A stretch of DNA of 64,000 nt. It comes from an uncultured Collinsella sp. Lineage in GTDB: Bacteria > Actinomycetota > Coriobacteriia > Coriobacteriales > Coriobacteriaceae. Location: the NCBI GenBank assembly GCA_900542155.1, contig UQMD01000005.1, positions 1-64,000 on the forward strand, in the 5' to 3' direction. The stretch's first letter is position 1. Every line of letters begins with the position of its first letter. Below are positions 31,135 through 40,643 of the stretch, piece after piece. Under the pieces are notes generated by a model that saw nothing but the letters and a program-made list of their open reading frames with translations, was not told where the DNA came from and did no database searches. A program made the position numbers and the translations under genes.

Positions 31135-33588
31135 TTACATCAAATCATAGGCGTCGACGTCAACGCTCACGCTCACGCCGCGCACGGAGCCTACCTCTTT
31201 AAGGCAGGCGTCGATATCATCAGAGACATGGTACCCTACCGGCGACTTCACAAGCAGATGGAAGCGGTAACGGTCCTTGGCTCTCTCGATTACACACGAA
31301 GCAGGGCCCAGTACCTGCGGCACGGCGCTCCCCGCCCGCAAAAAGTCAGGCGCGGCGGCATGCCAGCGACGCTTGAGGAGCTTCGCGATGCGCCCGATAT
31401 AGTCTCGCGCGTCATCCGCGTTCGTCGACCATACCAAGATGTTGGCCAGGCGCACGAACGGCGGGTACAGCGCGTCGCGGCGCTGGTCCAGATCGTAGTC
31501 GGTAAAGATCGAGCGGTCGTGCTCGGCGACGGCGCGAATGACCGGGTCCTCGGGCAGGTAGGTCTGGATGATAACCTCACCGGGGCGATCGCCGCGTCCG
31601 GCACGGCCCGCGACCTGCTCCAGCAAATCGTAGGCGCGCTCCCCCGCTCTAAAATCAGGCAGCTTCAAGGCAAAGTCGGCATTGACCACGCCCACAAGCG
31701 TGACCTCGGGAAAGTCGAGGCCTTTGGCGATCATCTGGGTACCCAGCAGCACCGCGCAATCGACGGCATCGAACTGCTCGAGCAACTTTTTGTGTGCGTC
31801 CTTGCCGCGCGTGGAATCGGCGTCCATGCGAATGATGGCGACGTCGTCGGGCAGCATCTGGTGCAGTGCGTCCTCGATCTGCTGCGTGCCCAGCCCCATT
31901 TTTGCAAGGTATCGGCTGCCGCATTTGGGACAACGACTCGTGGGCGCCGGATAGGGTTGCACACGCCAGGACGACCCGCAGGTGTGGCACTGCAGCGTAT
32001 GGGTGCGCTCGTGATACGTGAGCGCGGTGGAACAGTGATTGCAGGTGGGGACGCAGCCGCACTCGCGGCACATAAGGAACGGCGCAAAGCCGCGACGGTT
32101 GTGCAGCAGCACGGCCTTCTCGCGGCGCTCGACTACGCGCTCCAGGCCTTCCATCAGCGGTTTTGAGAACATGGAGCGGCTGCCGTGCGAAAACTCGCGG
32201 CGCAGGTCGGCAATGCGGACCGTGGGCAGCACGGCATTTCCCGGGCGCTCAGGCATCTCGACGCGCGTCCAGGTGGCGCCGCCGTACGTGCCGCGGCGGC
32301 AGCGATCGAGGGCCTCCGCAGAAGGTGTGGCCGAGCCCAGCACGAGCGGGCAGCGATAGCGGCGCGCCATCTCGGCAGCCACCTCGCGCGCATGGTAGCG
32401 CGGGCTGGAGCCCTGCTTGTAGCTGGTCTCGTGCTCCTCGTCGATGATGATAAGACCCAAGTCGCTGAGCGGGCAAAAGAGCGCCGAGCGGGCGCCCACG
32501 ACCACACGCGCGGCACCGCTGGCGACCATATCCCACTGGTCCAGGCGCTCGCCAGCAGAAAGTCGCGAATGGAACACGGCAACCGTCTCGCCAAAGCGCG
32601 AACGGAAGCGGCCGACGGTCTGGGCCGTCAGCGAAATCTCGGGCACGAGCACGCATGCCGAACGGCCGGCCGCCAGCACGCGCTCAATCGCCGAGAGGTA
32701 GACCTCGGTTTTGCCGGAACCGGTAACGCCATCGACAAGGACTACGTCGCCGTGGGCGTCAAGGCGGGCACGCTCAATCTGCGCGAGGGCCTGCTGCTGG
32801 CCGTTGGTAAGCGAGACCGGCGCTTTGCCGCTCGCGGAGGACAGCGTGGTCTGCTCGCTACAGCCACGCCACGCCCGGCGCTCCTCCACCACCACGACGC
32901 CGCGTTTTTCGAGCGCCTTGATGGTCGCCGACATGCTGTTGTAGAGCAGGTTGAGGTCGCGCGTCGTGACCGGGCCGCATTGGAGCGCCTCAATGAGCTG
33001 ACGCTGGCGGACCGCGGTCTTGGGCGGCGTGTAGTCGAAACCCTCGGGCGTGAGCATGACCCAACGGTTTTGGATGGGTTTGACGGCGGGGCGCTCAACG
33101 GTCCACACGCCGTCATCGACCTTGACCACGCGCGGGCTTCCGCCCGGGGGCAAGAACAGGCGCAGGCACTCGGAAAGCGTCGCGACGTACTCGCGGCTCA
33201 TCCAACGTGCGATACGGGCGGACTCGGCGGTAAAGAGCGGCTTGCTGAGGATAGCCTCGATAGGTTTGATGCGCGCGGGATCGAGAGCGTCGTTACCTTG
33301 CAGGTTGGCAAGCTCGGGCGCAATGTCGACGATGTAGCCTGCGGCCGCACGGTTGCCAAAATGAACCAGGACCGTCGATCCGACCTGGGCATCGTTGGCG
33401 AGCGACTGCGGAATGCCGTAGGCGAATGGCTCGGAGAGCACACGGGCGGGAATGTCCAGGACCACGCTCGCGTAGGCGACGACGGGCTCGGATACGGGCT
33501 CGGGCTGCGCCGGGGCGGCGACGGGGGCCGCGGACTTCGGAGCTTCCTCCGGTTCCGGCGAACCAAACAGTGACAGTTGCTCGGCCAT
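31135..33588 (-). CDS. priA: primosomal replication-restart helicase
   Basis: An 817-residue superfamily 2 helicase. After a short N-terminal leader (MAEQLSLFGSPEPEEAP) comes the 3'-DNA-binding domain (VVLDIPARVLSEPFAYGIP). The ATPase has GVTGSGKTEVYLSAIE and IIIDEEHETSYKQG. Eight Cys of the zinc domain are visible in CRECGC, CNHCS, CHTCG and CPKCG. C-terminal motifs include GTQMIAKGLDFPEV and VAGRAGRGDRPGEV. It reloads the replisome at stalled forks. The start is placed at 33588 with GGAGG 10 nt upstream; longer frames lead into low-likelihood sequence. Confidence 0.93.
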   Translation of the reverse strand: MAEQLSLFGSPEPEEAPKSAAPVAAPAQPEPVSEPVVAYASVVLDIPARVLSEPFAYGIPQSLANDAQVGSTVLVHFGNRAAAGYIVDIAPELANLQGNDALDPARIKPIEAILSKPLFTAESARIARWMSREYVATLSECLRLFLPPGGSPRVVKVDDGVWTVERPAVKPIQNRWVMLTPEGFDYTPPKTAVRQRQLIEALQCGPVTTRDLNLLYNSMSATIKALEKRGVVVVEERRAWRGCSEQTTLSSASGKAPVSLTNGQQQALAQIERARLDAHGDVVLVDGVTGSGKTEVYLSAIERVLAAGRSACVLVPEISLTAQTVGRFRSRFGETVAVFHSRLSAGERLDQWDMVASGAARVVVGARSALFCPLSDLGLIIIDEEHETSYKQGSSPRYHAREVAAEMARRYRCPLVLGSATPSAEALDRCRRGTYGGATWTRVEMPERPGNAVLPTVRIADLRREFSHGSRSMFSKPLMEGLERVVERREKAVLLHNRRGFAPFLMCRECGCVPTCNHCSTALTYHERTHTLQCHTCGSSWRVQPYPAPTSRCPKCGSRYLAKMGLGTQQIEDALHQMLPDDVAIIRMDADSTRGKDAHKKLLEQFDAVDCAVLLGTQMIAKGLDFPEVTLVGVVNADFALKLPDFRAGERAYDLLEQVAGRAGRGDRPGEVIIQTYLPEDPVIRAVAEHDRSIFTDYDLDQRRDALYPPFVRLANILVWSTNADDARDYIGRIAKLLKRRWHAAAPDFLRAGSAVPQVLGPASCVIERAKDRYRFHLLVKSPVGYHVSDDIDACLKEVGSVRGVSVSVDVDAYDLM

Positions 33589-33627
33589 GGTCTCTGTACC
33601 TCCCATCCCATACGTCTTTAGAAACAA

Positions 33628-33653
33628 GAGCCCCGCTCGGGTGAGCGGGGCTC
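33628..33653 (-). terminator. terminator after gltX
   Basis: GAGCCCCGCTC and GAGCGGGGCTC form a perfect 11-bp stem with a 4-nt loop, followed in the minus direction by TTGTTTCT. It separates gltX from priA. Confidence 0.8.
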
Positions 33654-33676
33654 GGATACATGCGTTTACGCGGCTG

Positions 33677-35152
33677 CTACAGCGCCATCGTGCGGGCGCG
33701 GTCGATGCGCGCCAGGCAGTCGTCGCGGCCGACGAGCGCCATGGTCTCACCCAGCGGGGGGCTCACCATGTTGCCGCAGACGGCGACGCGCACAGCCTGG
33801 AAGACAACACGCTTCTTGAGGTCCATCTGCTCGGGCAGCGGCTCAAGCGCGGCGTCGATGTTGGCAGCCGTCCACTCGTCCACGCCCTCGAGCGCGGCCT
33901 TGGCGGCATCCAGAATGGCACCCATGCCTTCCTTGGCCAGGCCCTTGTTGACGGATTTCTCGTCATACTCGACCGTCTCGGCCGTGGCAAAGATGGGGGC
34001 GGCGACGGTAACGGCGTCGGCCGGCATTTTGGTGCGCGGCTTGACAATGGCAGCGAGCGCGTCGATCCAGTCCTCGCCGTACTCGACGTTGCCCTCGATG
34101 AGACCTGCCTCGTGCAGTTCGGGGACCATGATCTCGTCGGCAAACTGGGCGTCGGACATACCGTTGATGTACTCGGCGTTGACCCAATCGAGCTTCTTAG
34201 GGTCGAAGGTCGCGGGGTTCTTGGAGATGCGATCGAGCGAGAACTTGCTAGCCAGGACGTCGCGCGGGATGATCGTGGTCTCGCCGTCGAGCGACCAACC
34301 GAGCAGCGCCAGGTAGTTGACGAAGGCATCGGACAGGTAGCCGGCGTCGCGGTACTCCTCCACCGAGGTGGCGCCGTGGCGCTTGGAGAGCTTCTTGCCG
34401 TCAGCGCCCAGAATCATGGAGATGTGGGCGAACGTGGGCACGGGCGCGCCGAGGGCCTCGTAGACCATGACCTGGCGCGGGGTGTTGGACAGGTGATCGT
34501 CGCCGCGGATGACGTGGGTGATCTTCATCATGGCGTCGTCGACGACGGTCGCGAAGTTGTACGTGGGCGTGCCGTCGGAGCGGAAGATGACAAAGTCGTC
34601 GAGCTCCTTGGCATCGAAGGTCACCTCGCCGTGGACGGCGTCGTGGATGACGACGTCGCCGCGGTCCTCGGGCACCTTGATGCGCAGGACGTAGGACTCG
34701 CCGGCCTCGATGCGGCGACGGGCCTCCTCGGGATCAAGATCGCGGCAGCGACGCTGATAGCCCTGGAAGGGGTCCTTGCGCTCCTGCGCGGCCTTACGGT
34801 CGGCGTCGAGCTGCTCCTTGGTGCAGAAGCAGGGATAGGCCTTGCCCTCGTCCCAAAGCTTCTGGGCGGCCTGCTTGTACAGGTCCAGGCGCTCGGTCTG
34901 GGCGTAGGGGCCATAGTCGCCGCCCACCTCGGGACCCTCGTCCCAGTCCAGGCCAAGCCAAAGCATGGCGCGCAGAATGATCTGCGTGTTCTCGTCGGTG
35001 GAACGGGTGGGGTCGGTGTCGTCGATGCGCAGGATGAACGTGCCGCCGTTTGCGCGGGCGAAAGCCCAGTTATAGATAGCGGTGCGGGCGCCGCCAATGT
35101 GCAGCTTGCCCGTGGGTGAGGGTGCAAAGCGGACGCGAACGTCTGATGCCAT
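33677..35152 (-). CDS. gltX: glutamyl-tRNA synthetase
   Basis: A 491-residue class I synthetase. The HIGH motif is in RFAPSPTGKLHIGGARTA and the KMSKS-equivalent is KKLSKRHGATS. The zinc-region Cys are seen in YPCFC and RRCRDL. It charges tRNA-Glu; a matching tRNA-Glu gene lies at 46.4 kb. The start is at 35152, where GAGGAG lies 6 nt before the ATG and the protein begins MASDVRVRFAPSPTG; the longer frame upstream has no support. It probably has its own promoter, given the palindrome-filled gap upstream. Confidence 0.95.
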   Translation of the reverse strand: MASDVRVRFAPSPTGKLHIGGARTAIYNWAFARANGGTFILRIDDTDPTRSTDENTQIILRAMLWLGLDWDEGPEVGGDYGPYAQTERLDLYKQAAQKLWDEGKAYPCFCTKEQLDADRKAAQERKDPFQGYQRRCRDLDPEEARRRIEAGESYVLRIKVPEDRGDVVIHDAVHGEVTFDAKELDDFVIFRSDGTPTYNFATVVDDAMMKITHVIRGDDHLSNTPRQVMVYEALGAPVPTFAHISMILGADGKKLSKRHGATSVEEYRDAGYLSDAFVNYLALLGWSLDGETTIIPRDVLASKFSLDRISKNPATFDPKKLDWVNAEYINGMSDAQFADEIMVPELHEAGLIEGNVEYGEDWIDALAAIVKPRTKMPADAVTVAAPIFATAETVEYDEKSVNKGLAKEGMGAILDAAKAALEGVDEWTAANIDAALEPLPEQMDLKKRVVFQAVRVAVCGNMVSPPLGETMALVGRDDCLARIDRARTMAL

Positions 35153-35232
35153 GGATATCTCCTCGATTGCAGGATGGATGTCTAACCGCACCAGTATAAA
35201 GCAACAATGCAACCTCCGCACAAAGGGCACCG

Positions 35233-35313
35233 ACCCACTCATTGGGGACAGACTTAAATGACCACCCAATAAGCACCCGACTGGTCATTTAAGTCTGTCC
35301 CCAATGAGTGGGT
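35233..35313. repeat. perfect 31-bp inverted repeat between gltX and metK
   Basis: Arms at 35233-35263 and 35283-35313 are exact complements, containing TTGGGGACAGACTTAAATGA, around a 19-nt spacer. It lies between divergent genes, so it is not a terminator for either. It has no flanking transposase gene or target duplication that I can see. Confidence 0.85.
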
Positions 35314-35418
35314 GCGGAAAGGGTGTGAATATTCGATTAACGCGATATGATGTGCCCTTGTATATAGAGCTCGGCGGAATGGTAACGGTCGCCGGGACAC
35401 GTTTTTGAAAGGACAATC

Positions 35419-36699
35419 ATGTCAGAAGAACTTCGTTCCATCCCACCCCAACACGGGTCCTTTGTATTTACGTCGGAGTCGGTGACCGAAGGTCATCCCG
35501 ATAAGATTGCTGACCAAATCAGCGACGCCGTCCTCGACGCAATCCTCGCTAAAGAAATAGAGCTGCAGGAGCAGGGCTACATTGCGCCCAACGGCGTGCC
35601 CGCCAACGTTGAGAACGTCCGCTGCGCCTGCGAGACCCTCGTGACCACCGGCACGGTCATCGTTGCCGGCGAGATCCGCACCCAGGCCTACGTCGACGTG
35701 CAGGAGATTGCCCGTGGCGTTATCCGCCGCATTGGCTACAACCGCGCAAAGTTCGGTTTTGACTGCGATACCTGCGGCGTTATGAGCCTCATCCACGAGC
35801 AGTCGCCCGATATCGCCCAGGGCGTCGACGAGTCCTTCGAGACCCAGACCGGCGCCACCACCGACCCGATCGACCTGATCGGCGCCGGCGACCAGGGCAT
35901 GATGTTTGGCTATGCCTCCAACGAGACCAAGACCCTCATGCCCATGCCGCACTACCTGGCGAGCCGCCTGGCCGAGCGCCTTGCCACCGTGCGCCACGAC
36001 GGCACCCTGCCCTACCTACGCCCCGACGGCAAGACCCAGGTCACGGTGCGCTACGAGGACGGCAAGCCCGTCGAGGTCACGACCATCGTCATCTCCACGC
36101 AGCACGCCGCCGAGATCGAGGATATGGGCAAGATCAAGAACGACCTCATCGAGCACGTCATCACCCCCGTCATGGCTGCCGAGAACATGCCGTGGGACAA
36201 CGCCGACATCTATGTGAACCCCACCGGTCGCTTTGTCGTGGGCGGCCCCATGGGCGACACGGGCCTCACCGGCCGTAAGATCATCGTCGACACCTACGGC
36301 GGTTACGGCCGTCACGGCGGCGGCGCCTTTAGCGGCAAGGACTGCACCAAGGTCGACCGTTCTGCCGCGTACGCCGCGCGCTGGGTCGCCAAAAACGTAG
36401 TCGCCGCTGGCCTGGCCGATCGCTGCGAAGTCGAGCTGGCCTACGCCATCGGCGTATCCAAGCCGCTGTCGATCATGGTCGACACCTTCGGTACCGCGCA
36501 TGTTGCCGAGGACAAGATCGTCGAGGCCGTCGAGAAGACCTTCGACCTGCGCCCGGGCGCGATCATCCGCGACCTGGACCTGCGTCGACCGATCTACGAG
36601 AAGACGGCAGCCTACGGCCACTTCGGCCGAGAAGACGCCGACTTCACCTGGGAGAAGACCGATCGAGTCGAAGAACTCAAAGCAGCCTGCGGCCTGTAA
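35419..36699 (+). CDS. metK: S-adenosylmethionine synthetase
   Basis: A 426-residue protein, slightly longer than many MetK proteins. SESVTEGHPDKIADQISDAV carries the ATP-binding His-Pro-Asp, followed by IGAGDQGMMFGYASNETK and GGYGRHGGGAFSGKDCTKVD, the phosphate loop. It makes SAM from methionine and ATP. GAAAGGAC precedes the ATG. I looked for a SAM riboswitch in the 105 nt between the palindrome and the start and did not recognise one. A perfect terminator follows 41 nt after the stop. Confidence 0.95.
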   Translation: MSEELRSIPPQHGSFVFTSESVTEGHPDKIADQISDAVLDAILAKEIELQEQGYIAPNGVPANVENVRCACETLVTTGTVIVAGEIRTQAYVDVQEIARGVIRRIGYNRAKFGFDCDTCGVMSLIHEQSPDIAQGVDESFETQTGATTDPIDLIGAGDQGMMFGYASNETKTLMPMPHYLASRLAERLATVRHDGTLPYLRPDGKTQVTVRYEDGKPVEVTTIVISTQHAAEIEDMGKIKNDLIEHVITPVMAAENMPWDNADIYVNPTGRFVVGGPMGDTGLTGRKIIVDTYGGYGRHGGGAFSGKDCTKVDRSAAYAARWVAKNVVAAGLADRCEVELAYAIGVSKPLSIMVDTFGTAHVAEDKIVEAVEKTFDLRPGAIIRDLDLRRPIYEKTAAYGHFGREDADFTWEKTDRVEELKAACGL

Positions 36700-36740
36700 G
36701 CTAACGAGAAAAGCCACAGCCAAATAAACACACACCAATA

Positions 36741-36772
36741 AGAGGTACCGGAACAACCGGTACCTCTTTTTT
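36741..36772 (+). terminator. terminator after metK
   Basis: AGAGGTACCGG and CCGGTACCTCT pair around AACAA, followed by TTTTTT. Confidence 0.9.
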
Positions 36773-36865
36773 ATTAACCGATGGTGAAGATGGCCGACAT
36801 GGGACATGGAATAGTTCACAGGCCGATAAATTTTGCAGCAGAGCGACTGCAACCATGTATCCTAA

Positions 36866-36986
36866 GTTCCGAGGGCTTTAGTATTTGGTCGATCGCGAGT
36901 TCTGCACGAGCCGGAGAGCACTTAATGTGCTCTCCGTGCGAGCAGGACTGTCCGAGCAGGCGACCAAATACTAAAGCCCTCGGAAC
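36866..36986 (+). repeat. composite palindrome, copy A: conserved core within perfect 26-bp inverted repeats
   Basis: The outer arms (36866-36891 and 36961-36986, beginning GTTCCGAGGGCTTTAG) are perfect complements. The 69-nt inner core contains the stem CGGAGAGCAC/GTGCTCTCCG with loop TTAAT and the flanks TCTGCACGAGC and GTGCGAGCAGGACTGT. The core recurs at 52560-52627, reverse-complemented, with about 64 of 69 positions the same, while the outer arms there are unrelated. Both copies have the core in the same orientation relative to the gene downstream (sdaA here, ptsH there). It starts about 90 nt after the metK terminator and ends 56 nt before sdaA. Confidence 0.85.
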
Positions 36987-37042
36987 GGCGGGACAGAGTA
37001 TGCCCCGCCCTCGGGACGATGGGACAAAACAAAGGAGCAGCC

Positions 37043-38650
37043 ATGGCAGGCAAGCCGCAAACACTAGCTACGACCTCGGCATTCGAGATCTTGGGCCCCG
37101 TCATGGTCGGCCCCAGCTCATCGCACACCGCCGGCGCCCTGCGGTGCGCCCAGGTTGCCGCCAGCCTGCTCGAGGGCCGCATCACCAAGGTTACCTTTGG
37201 CCTGTGGAACTCCTTCGCGCACACCTACCGCGGACACGGCACCGACCGCGCACTTGTCGCGGGCATCCTGGGCCTCGACACCGACGACGAGAACATCAAG
37301 CAGGCCTTCGACCTCGCACGCAAGCAAGGCCTCGAATATCACTTTGACATTAAGGGCGACGACGCCTCCATCCACCCCAACACCGTCGATATCGACATGG
37401 TCGACGACAGGGGTGCCACGGCACAGGTCCGCGGCGAGAGCCTAGGCGGCGGCAAGATGCGCATCAGCCGCATCAACGGCGTCGGCGTCGACATCTCGGG
37501 CATGTATTCCACGCTCTTCGTGGCGCATCAGGACGTCCCCGGCGTGCTCGCAGCACTTACCAACCTGCTCGCCTACGCGCATGTAAACATCGCGTTTTGC
37601 CGCACCTACCGCACCGAGGTGGGCGGCCAGGCCTACTCCGTCTTTGAGACCGACGGCGCCCCCGACGATACCGTCGTCCCCCTGCTGCGAAAACTCGACA
37701 ACATCGACTACGCCACCTTCATTGAGCTTCCCGGTTCGGCCTCATCGCTCTCCCCCGGCGTCTCGGCCAAGGAGATCTTCGATGACGGCGAGCAGCTGCT
37801 TGACGCCTGCGAGGAGCTGGGACTCAACATCGGCGCCGTCATGGCCGTACGCGAGGCGCGCCTCACCGGCGAGGAGCACGCCGTCGCCACCATGCGTCGC
37901 GTGCTCGAAGTCATGAAGGACGAGACCACGGCACCCATCGCCAATCCGCAGCGCTCGCTCGGCGGGCTCATCGGCGGCGAGGCCAAACTCGTCGATGCCA
38001 CCGGCCGTAACGATTTGGGCACAAACCTGATGGGCACCGTTCAGACCGATGCCGTGGCCCGCGCGATGGCCGTGCTCGAGCGCTCCGCCACTATGGGCGT
38101 GATCGTCGCCGCCCCCACGGCAGGCTCCGCGGGCGTCGTGCCCGGCTGCGTACTGGCGCTTGCCGACCACCTGCAGCTCGACGACGAGCAGGTCATGGAC
38201 GCCCTCTACTGTGCTGCTGCCATCGGCCTCAACCTCACCACGAGCGCCTGCGTCGCCGGCGCCGAGGGCGGCTGCCAGGCCGAGGTGGGAAGCGCCGCCG
38301 CCATGGCCGCCGCCGCGCTGGTGCAGATGCTCGGCGGCACCCCCGAGCAGGCACTCGACGCCAGTTCCATCGCGCTGAGCAATCTGCTAGGCCTCGTTTG
38401 CGACCCCGTGGGCGGACTTGTTGAGGTGCCGTGCCAAAACCGCAATGCCATCGGCGTGGCCGCGGCCTTCAGCTCGGCCCAGCTCGCGCTCGCCGGCATC
38501 AAGAGCCTGGTGCCGTTTGACCAGATGGCGCATGTGATGCTCTCGGTGGGCCACGCCCTGCCGGCAACCCTGCGCGAGACGGCCAAGGGCGGCATAGCTC
38601 AAGCCCCGGCCGCGCTTTCTGCCTGCGCCAAATGCGGCATATGCGGATAG
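37043..38650 (+). CDS. sdaA: L-serine ammonia-lyase, one-chain iron-sulfur type
   Basis: A 535-residue protein joining the beta-like domain (SAFEILGPVMVGPSSSHTAG, then an ACT-like domain around HQDVPGVLAALTNLLAYAHV) to the alpha catalytic domain (APTAGSAGVVPGCVLALADH). Cys residues in TTSACVAGAEGGCQ and VCDPVGGLVEVPCQNRN are expected to hold the [4Fe-4S] cluster. It deaminates serine to pyruvate and ammonia. ATG at 37043 follows AAAGGAG by 6 nt. The 343-bp gap upstream holds the metK terminator and composite palindrome copy A. The protein ends in CAKCGICG, an extra Cys-rich tail. Confidence 0.92.
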   Translation: MAGKPQTLATTSAFEILGPVMVGPSSSHTAGALRCAQVAASLLEGRITKVTFGLWNSFAHTYRGHGTDRALVAGILGLDTDDENIKQAFDLARKQGLEYHFDIKGDDASIHPNTVDIDMVDDRGATAQVRGESLGGGKMRISRINGVGVDISGMYSTLFVAHQDVPGVLAALTNLLAYAHVNIAFCRTYRTEVGGQAYSVFETDGAPDDTVVPLLRKLDNIDYATFIELPGSASSLSPGVSAKEIFDDGEQLLDACEELGLNIGAVMAVREARLTGEEHAVATMRRVLEVMKDETTAPIANPQRSLGGLIGGEAKLVDATGRNDLGTNLMGTVQTDAVARAMAVLERSATMGVIVAAPTAGSAGVVPGCVLALADHLQLDDEQVMDALYCAAAIGLNLTTSACVAGAEGGCQAEVGSAAAMAAAALVQMLGGTPEQALDASSIALSNLLGLVCDPVGGLVEVPCQNRNAIGVAAAFSSAQLALAGIKSLVPFDQMAHVMLSVGHALPATLRETAKGGIAQAPAALSACAKCGICG

Positions 38651-38767
38651 GCAGACTTCTCCAAACTGATACTGTTTCCGCACCACAAACAACAGGCTAA
38701 TCGCTATAATGCAAGCCCAGTTAAAACACGATGAGCCGCAAGTCGAAACTCGAAGGAAATATAAACG

Positions 38768-40513
38768 ATGTCGCAAATCGACCGCAGCAACATGATTCCC
38801 GATCCGCAACAGCCCAGTAGGCATACTGGCGGCGTCCAATCGCCGCGCCCCATCGCGCCGGCTCACAGCCAACAACACGGCCCGGCCAATGCCTCTCAGC
38901 GCCCGAATCAGCGTCAATACCAGCCGCATCAACAATATCAGCAGCGTTCCGCACAAGGTGCCGCCCCCAAGCAGGGCCCTTCGCACGCTCGCGCGGCAAG
39001 CAATCGCGGACCCGCGGACAAGCACACCAACAAAAGCAGCAAGTCGGGCGGAAAGACGGCCCTCTTTGTCGTCCTCGGCCTCGTTGCGATCGTCTACATC
39101 GTAGGCGTCGTGGCGTTCTCGCAGGTCGCTTACCCCAACACTACCATCGCCGGCGTCGACATCTCGCTCTCTAACGCATCTTCGGCAGCCACCAAGGTCA
39201 ACTCGGCATGGAAGCACTACAAGCTCACCGTGTCGGGCGATGACTTTAGCTGGACCTACCAGCCCGAGTCCGACGAGCCCATCGTCGATGGCGAAGAAGC
39301 CGCCCACGAGATTATCAGCAAAAACGAGCCGCTGCTGTGGCCATCGCGCCTCATCGCGTCGCTCGGCGGCAAAACCGTTAGCGCCACCAAGAACGGCTCG
39401 GTCGACTTGGACCAGGACGTCGACCTGTCCATGCTCTCCGATGCCTTTGACCAAAAGCAGTTTGAGGAGGACCTGGGCAGCGCCATCGACGAGTTCAACG
39501 AGGGCCGCTCGGGCACCTTCGAGGCCACCAGCTCCTATGACGAGAAGGCCGGCAAGTTCACCGTTGAGAAGGCCCGTTCCAACGAGAAGATCGACCGCGA
39601 GCATGTCATCAAATATGCCGAGATCGAGCTCGCGTCGCTCGCCGAGAACGTCGATATCACCAAGATCGGCAACGACGCCTACGAACCGCTCAACGGCACC
39701 CTCACCAACGACCAGATTCAGGCTGCGTGCGATGCCGCCAACAACTTCCTGGGCGTCAACGTGACCCTTAAGCTCAACGGCAATGATGCCGGTAAAGTGG
39801 ACGGCAGCTCGGTGCTGCAGTGGATCAGCTTTGCCGATCCGGCCAACCCCACGCTCGATACGTCGCAGATCGGCAGCTGGGCCGCCGAGCTCGCTAACGG
39901 CTTTAACACCGTGGGATCCACCCGCTGGTGGACACGCGCCGACGGCAAGGAGTGCGCTGTCGAGGGCGGAGACTTTGGCTGGTCCATCGACAGCGACACG
40001 CTCGCCAAGCAGGTCGAGGACGCTATCAATAACAAGCAGACCGGCGATATCGAGATTTCGTACTCCAAGAAGGCCGACACGTTTACCGCCAAGGGCGAGC
40101 CCGATTGGAAGGCCTATATCGACGTCGACCTGTCCGAGCAGCACGCGCGCTACTACGACGAGAACGGCAATATCGTGTGGGAGGCCAACTTTATTTCCGG
40201 CAAACCGGGCGAAGACGCCACCCCGGAGGGCGTGTGGCAGATCAACAGCAACGACGGCGCAAGCAAGCTCATCGGTGCTAAAGACCCCGAGACCGGAAAG
40301 CCCAAATACGAGAGCCCGGTCAGCTATTGGATGCCGTTCGAGGGCAATATGATCGGTTTCCACGACGCCACCTGGCAAAACGACAAGAGCTTCGACAACG
40401 CCGAGTCGTACAAGTGGTGCGGCAGCCACGGTTGCATCAACCTGCGCCTGGCCGACGCCAAGGCGCTCCACGACTGCATCAGCGTCGGCCTGTGCGTGGT
40501 CGTGCACTCGTAG
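38768..40513 (+). CDS. membrane-anchored L,D-transpeptidase (YkuD type)
   Basis: A 581-residue protein. Residues 1-95 are a Pro/Gln/Ser-rich cytoplasmic segment; one membrane span lies near 97-120 (ALFVVLGLVAIVYIVGVVAF); a long extracellular region with repeated beta domains (about 125-440) resembles the peptidoglycan-binding domain often paired with YkuD. The C-terminal catalytic domain has FHDATW and SHGCINLRLADAKAL, the HxxxSHGChN active site with nucleophile Cys. It likely makes 3-3 peptidoglycan crosslinks or anchors surface material outside the cell. The ATG is weakly supported by GAAGG 11 nt upstream. Confidence 0.9.
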   Translation: MSQIDRSNMIPDPQQPSRHTGGVQSPRPIAPAHSQQHGPANASQRPNQRQYQPHQQYQQRSAQGAAPKQGPSHARAASNRGPADKHTNKSSKSGGKTALFVVLGLVAIVYIVGVVAFSQVAYPNTTIAGVDISLSNASSAATKVNSAWKHYKLTVSGDDFSWTYQPESDEPIVDGEEAAHEIISKNEPLLWPSRLIASLGGKTVSATKNGSVDLDQDVDLSMLSDAFDQKQFEEDLGSAIDEFNEGRSGTFEATSSYDEKAGKFTVEKARSNEKIDREHVIKYAEIELASLAENVDITKIGNDAYEPLNGTLTNDQIQAACDAANNFLGVNVTLKLNGNDAGKVDGSSVLQWISFADPANPTLDTSQIGSWAAELANGFNTVGSTRWWTRADGKECAVEGGDFGWSIDSDTLAKQVEDAINNKQTGDIEISYSKKADTFTAKGEPDWKAYIDVDLSEQHARYYDENGNIVWEANFISGKPGEDATPEGVWQINSNDGASKLIGAKDPETGKPKYESPVSYWMPFEGNMIGFHDATWQNDKSFDNAESYKWCGSHGCINLRLADAKALHDCISVGLCVVVHS

Positions 40514-40643
40514 GGAATCACGCCTTCGCACAACGGGGAGCTGACGCTCCAATCTAACAGTTCCGAAAGATACCGCCATAATGCGCCCGCCTCTCGCGAC
40601 GGGCGCATATACTTATCGAGGAACTTTCTATAAAGGAGACGCC

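Noticed and set aside
35314..35418. Possible SAM riboswitch before metK
   Set aside because: The stretch is too short after the palindrome and shows none of the conserved SAM-I/II elements I would expect.
38387..40579. 730-codon open frame on the minus strand
   Set aside because: Antisense to the L,D-transpeptidase gene, with no recognisable domain or ribosome site.
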